Assembly: GCA_964439215.1 (NCBI GenBank) | Contig: CAYTNY010000099.1 | Coordinates: forward strand, 1-7,034 | Direction: 5' to 3' | Length of the DNA: 7,034 bases | Source: CAYTNY01 sp964439215 | GTDB taxonomy: Bacteria > Oederibacteriota > PGYV01 > CAYTNY01 | Shown here: positions 6,563 to 7,034 of the stretch, one piece after another | Numbering within the stretch: position 1 is the stretch's first letter | How the letters are laid out: each line of letters opens with the position of its first letter | Translations under genes and position numbers: made by a program | The notes under the pieces: model-generated | Database searches by the model: none | The model's input: the letters and a program-made list of their open reading frames with translations, nothing else | Told to the model about the DNA's origin: nothing

Positions 6563-6626
6563 CTTTTTCAAAAGGGGGCAAGGGGGATTTAGTTCTTAAC
6601 GCCGGGCCTGCAAACCAAACCTCAGC
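6556..6626 (+). repeat. Dispersed intergenic repeat, copy B
   Basis: This copy aligns without gaps to 13-83 in the same orientation. It carries the conserved hairpin CCCCCTTTT-tc-AAAAGGGGG (6559-6578), then the GGGGGCAAGGGGG tract and the AACGCC...CCTGCAA segment. Copies A and B bracket the whole operon as direct repeats, about 6.5 kb apart. Confidence 0.85.
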
Positions 6627-6634
6627 TCAATATC

Positions 6635-6665
6635 CCCTTCTTTTCTTCTCCTCGCCAAAGAAGGG
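6635..6665. repeat. Hairpin CCCTTCTTT / AAAGAAGGG
   Basis: The two 9-base arms (6635-6643 and 6657-6665) are perfectly complementary around a 13-base pyrimidine-rich loop. Three T follow at 6666-6668, too few for a confident terminator. It could stop transcripts from either side weakly, but it is equally likely to be part of the repeat mosaic. Confidence 0.45.
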
Positions 6666-6749
6666 TTTCGTACTTGGAACCTAGAACTGGATTTTTAATG
6701 TTTCCGTTTTCCACCATTCCCTAATTCCTATTCCCTTATCCCTTTTTTA

Positions 6750-6820
6750 CCCTCCACCTCTATGGGGGAGGATAGAGTATGTTACAGGCGGTTTTTTGCC
6801 TGTTACATACTCTTGGAGGG
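6750..6820. repeat. Fold-back element with 16-bp inner arms
   Basis: The inner arms AGAGTATGTTACAGGC (6774-6789) and GCCTGTTACATACTCT (6798-6813) pair at 15 of 16 positions around the 8-base loop GGTTTTTT. An outer stem, CCCTCCA (6750-6756) with TGGAGGG (6814-6820), extends the structure on the 3' side without a gap; on the 5' side 17 bases (6757-6773) are left over. Inside that bulge TCTAT (6759-6763) could alternatively pair with ATAGA (6772-6776). No T-run follows the right arm, so it is not a standard terminator. A small non-autonomous element or structured RNA is possible. Confidence 0.7.
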
Positions 6821-6896
6821 GGTTAAGCAGCGGCTGAACACTGTATGATATAAGCTGGCGATTAAACAGGAGTTGTGGTTAAGGGCAGGTTTGGCA

Positions 6897-6930
6897 GGGG
6901 GGATTTAGTCTTTAACGCCGCGCCTGCAAA
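6897..6930 (+). repeat. Dispersed intergenic repeat, copy C (partial)
   Basis: Bases 6898-6929 are identical over 32 positions to 39-70 in copy A. The left hairpin half is missing: the match begins inside the second G5 run, preceded by unrelated GGTTTGGCA sequence. The copy is therefore 5'-truncated or the family is modular. C is closer to A than B is in the shared part, so B is the more diverged copy. Confidence 0.8.
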
Positions 6931-6955
6931 CGCAATGATATTGTTTTTTGTCTTC

Positions 6956-7028
6956 GTAGGGACAAGCCCCTGCGCTTGTCCGGCTTTTAATTTTAAACCC
7001 GCGGAACACGACAGGGCGTGTTCCCTAC
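6956..7028. repeat. REPIN-like element: two inverted GTAG hairpins
   Basis: The left half reads GTAG then GGACAAGC-ccctgc-GCTTGTCC (perfect 8-bp stem, 6960-6981). The right half reads GGAACACG-acaggg-CGTGTTCC (perfect 8-bp stem, 7003-7024) then CTAC, which is GTAG on the other strand. The ends GTAGGG (6956-6961) and CCCTAC (7023-7028) are exact inverted repeats. A GTAG tetranucleotide at the foot of a hairpin is the hallmark of REP sequences mobilised by RAYT (TnpA-REP) transposases, and two inverted REPs make a REPIN. No RAYT gene lies in this window. Confidence 0.65.
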
Positions 7029-7034
7029 ACAAAA

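Larger units (their letters stand above)
6375..7034. other. 660-bp intergenic, repeat-rich region without genes
   Basis: I find no open frame here with a ribosome site and protein-like composition. The region is a mosaic of direct repeats (6417-6562), dispersed repeat copies B and C, perfect hairpins (6517-6529, 6635-6665), a fold-back element (6750-6820) and a REPIN-like element (6956-7028). The first 110 bases after the ATPase hold degenerate GGA/ATTGGA-rich sequence with no T-tailed hairpin, so the operon's transcription end is not marked by a classical terminator. Confidence 0.75.

Noticed and set aside
6774..6813. The inner fold-back stem as a rho-independent terminator of the operon
   Set aside because: The T-run is in the loop, not after the stem, and the structure lies about 400 bases beyond the last stop codon.
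6556..7028. A CRISPR array made of the repeated segments
   Set aside because: The repeats differ in length, are unevenly spaced and are separated by hairpins rather than uniform spacers. No cas gene is present.

Overview
The window holds one six-gene operon, all on the + strand (233-6374), with repeat-rich non-coding DNA on both sides. The gene order is a TetR-family repressor, two FtsX/MacB-type ABC permeases (450 and 410 aa), a secreted LolA-like carrier protein (273 aa), an outer-membrane beta-barrel protein (380 aa) and a LolD/MacB-type ATPase (232 aa). A periplasmic LolA-fold protein and a barrel with an aromatic C-terminal residue point to a diderm (Gram-negative-type) bacterium. Frequent ATA and AGA/AGG codons, moderate GC and degenerate spacer repeats resemble genomes of little-cultivated diderm phyla, but I cannot name a taxon from this sequence.

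Layout. 1-148 is intergenic repeat DNA: a GC-capped hairpin, copy A of a dispersed repeat, and a TTGAAC heptad array. 149-209 is a compact control region: a near-consensus sigma70-type promoter (TTGACA, 17 bp, TATAAA) overlapping a 35-bp palindrome that is very probably the TetR operator. 233-3495 encodes the repressor and the two permeases with almost no spacing (12-bp gap, then a 4-bp ATGA overlap). After a 120-bp spacer come the LolA-like protein, the barrel and the ATPase, each with a clear Shine-Dalgarno site and 46-120 bp spacers. 6375-7034 has no credible gene. It contains copies B and C of the dispersed repeat, several perfect hairpins, a 74-bp fold-back element and a REPIN-like pair of inverted hairpins at the right edge.

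How the genes may work together. The two permeases and the separately encoded ATPase would form a LolCDE-like inner-membrane machine. The LolA-like protein would carry a hydrophobic cargo (lipid, lipoprotein or other lipophilic molecule) across the periplasm, and the barrel would be the outer-membrane acceptor or exit. The repressor at the head of the operon probably senses a ligand, perhaps the cargo or an envelope-active compound, and controls the operon and itself. The parts are recognisable families; the trans-envelope pathway and the cargo are inference. This self-contained, repressor-controlled LolCDE/LolA/barrel set is the most interesting feature of the window.
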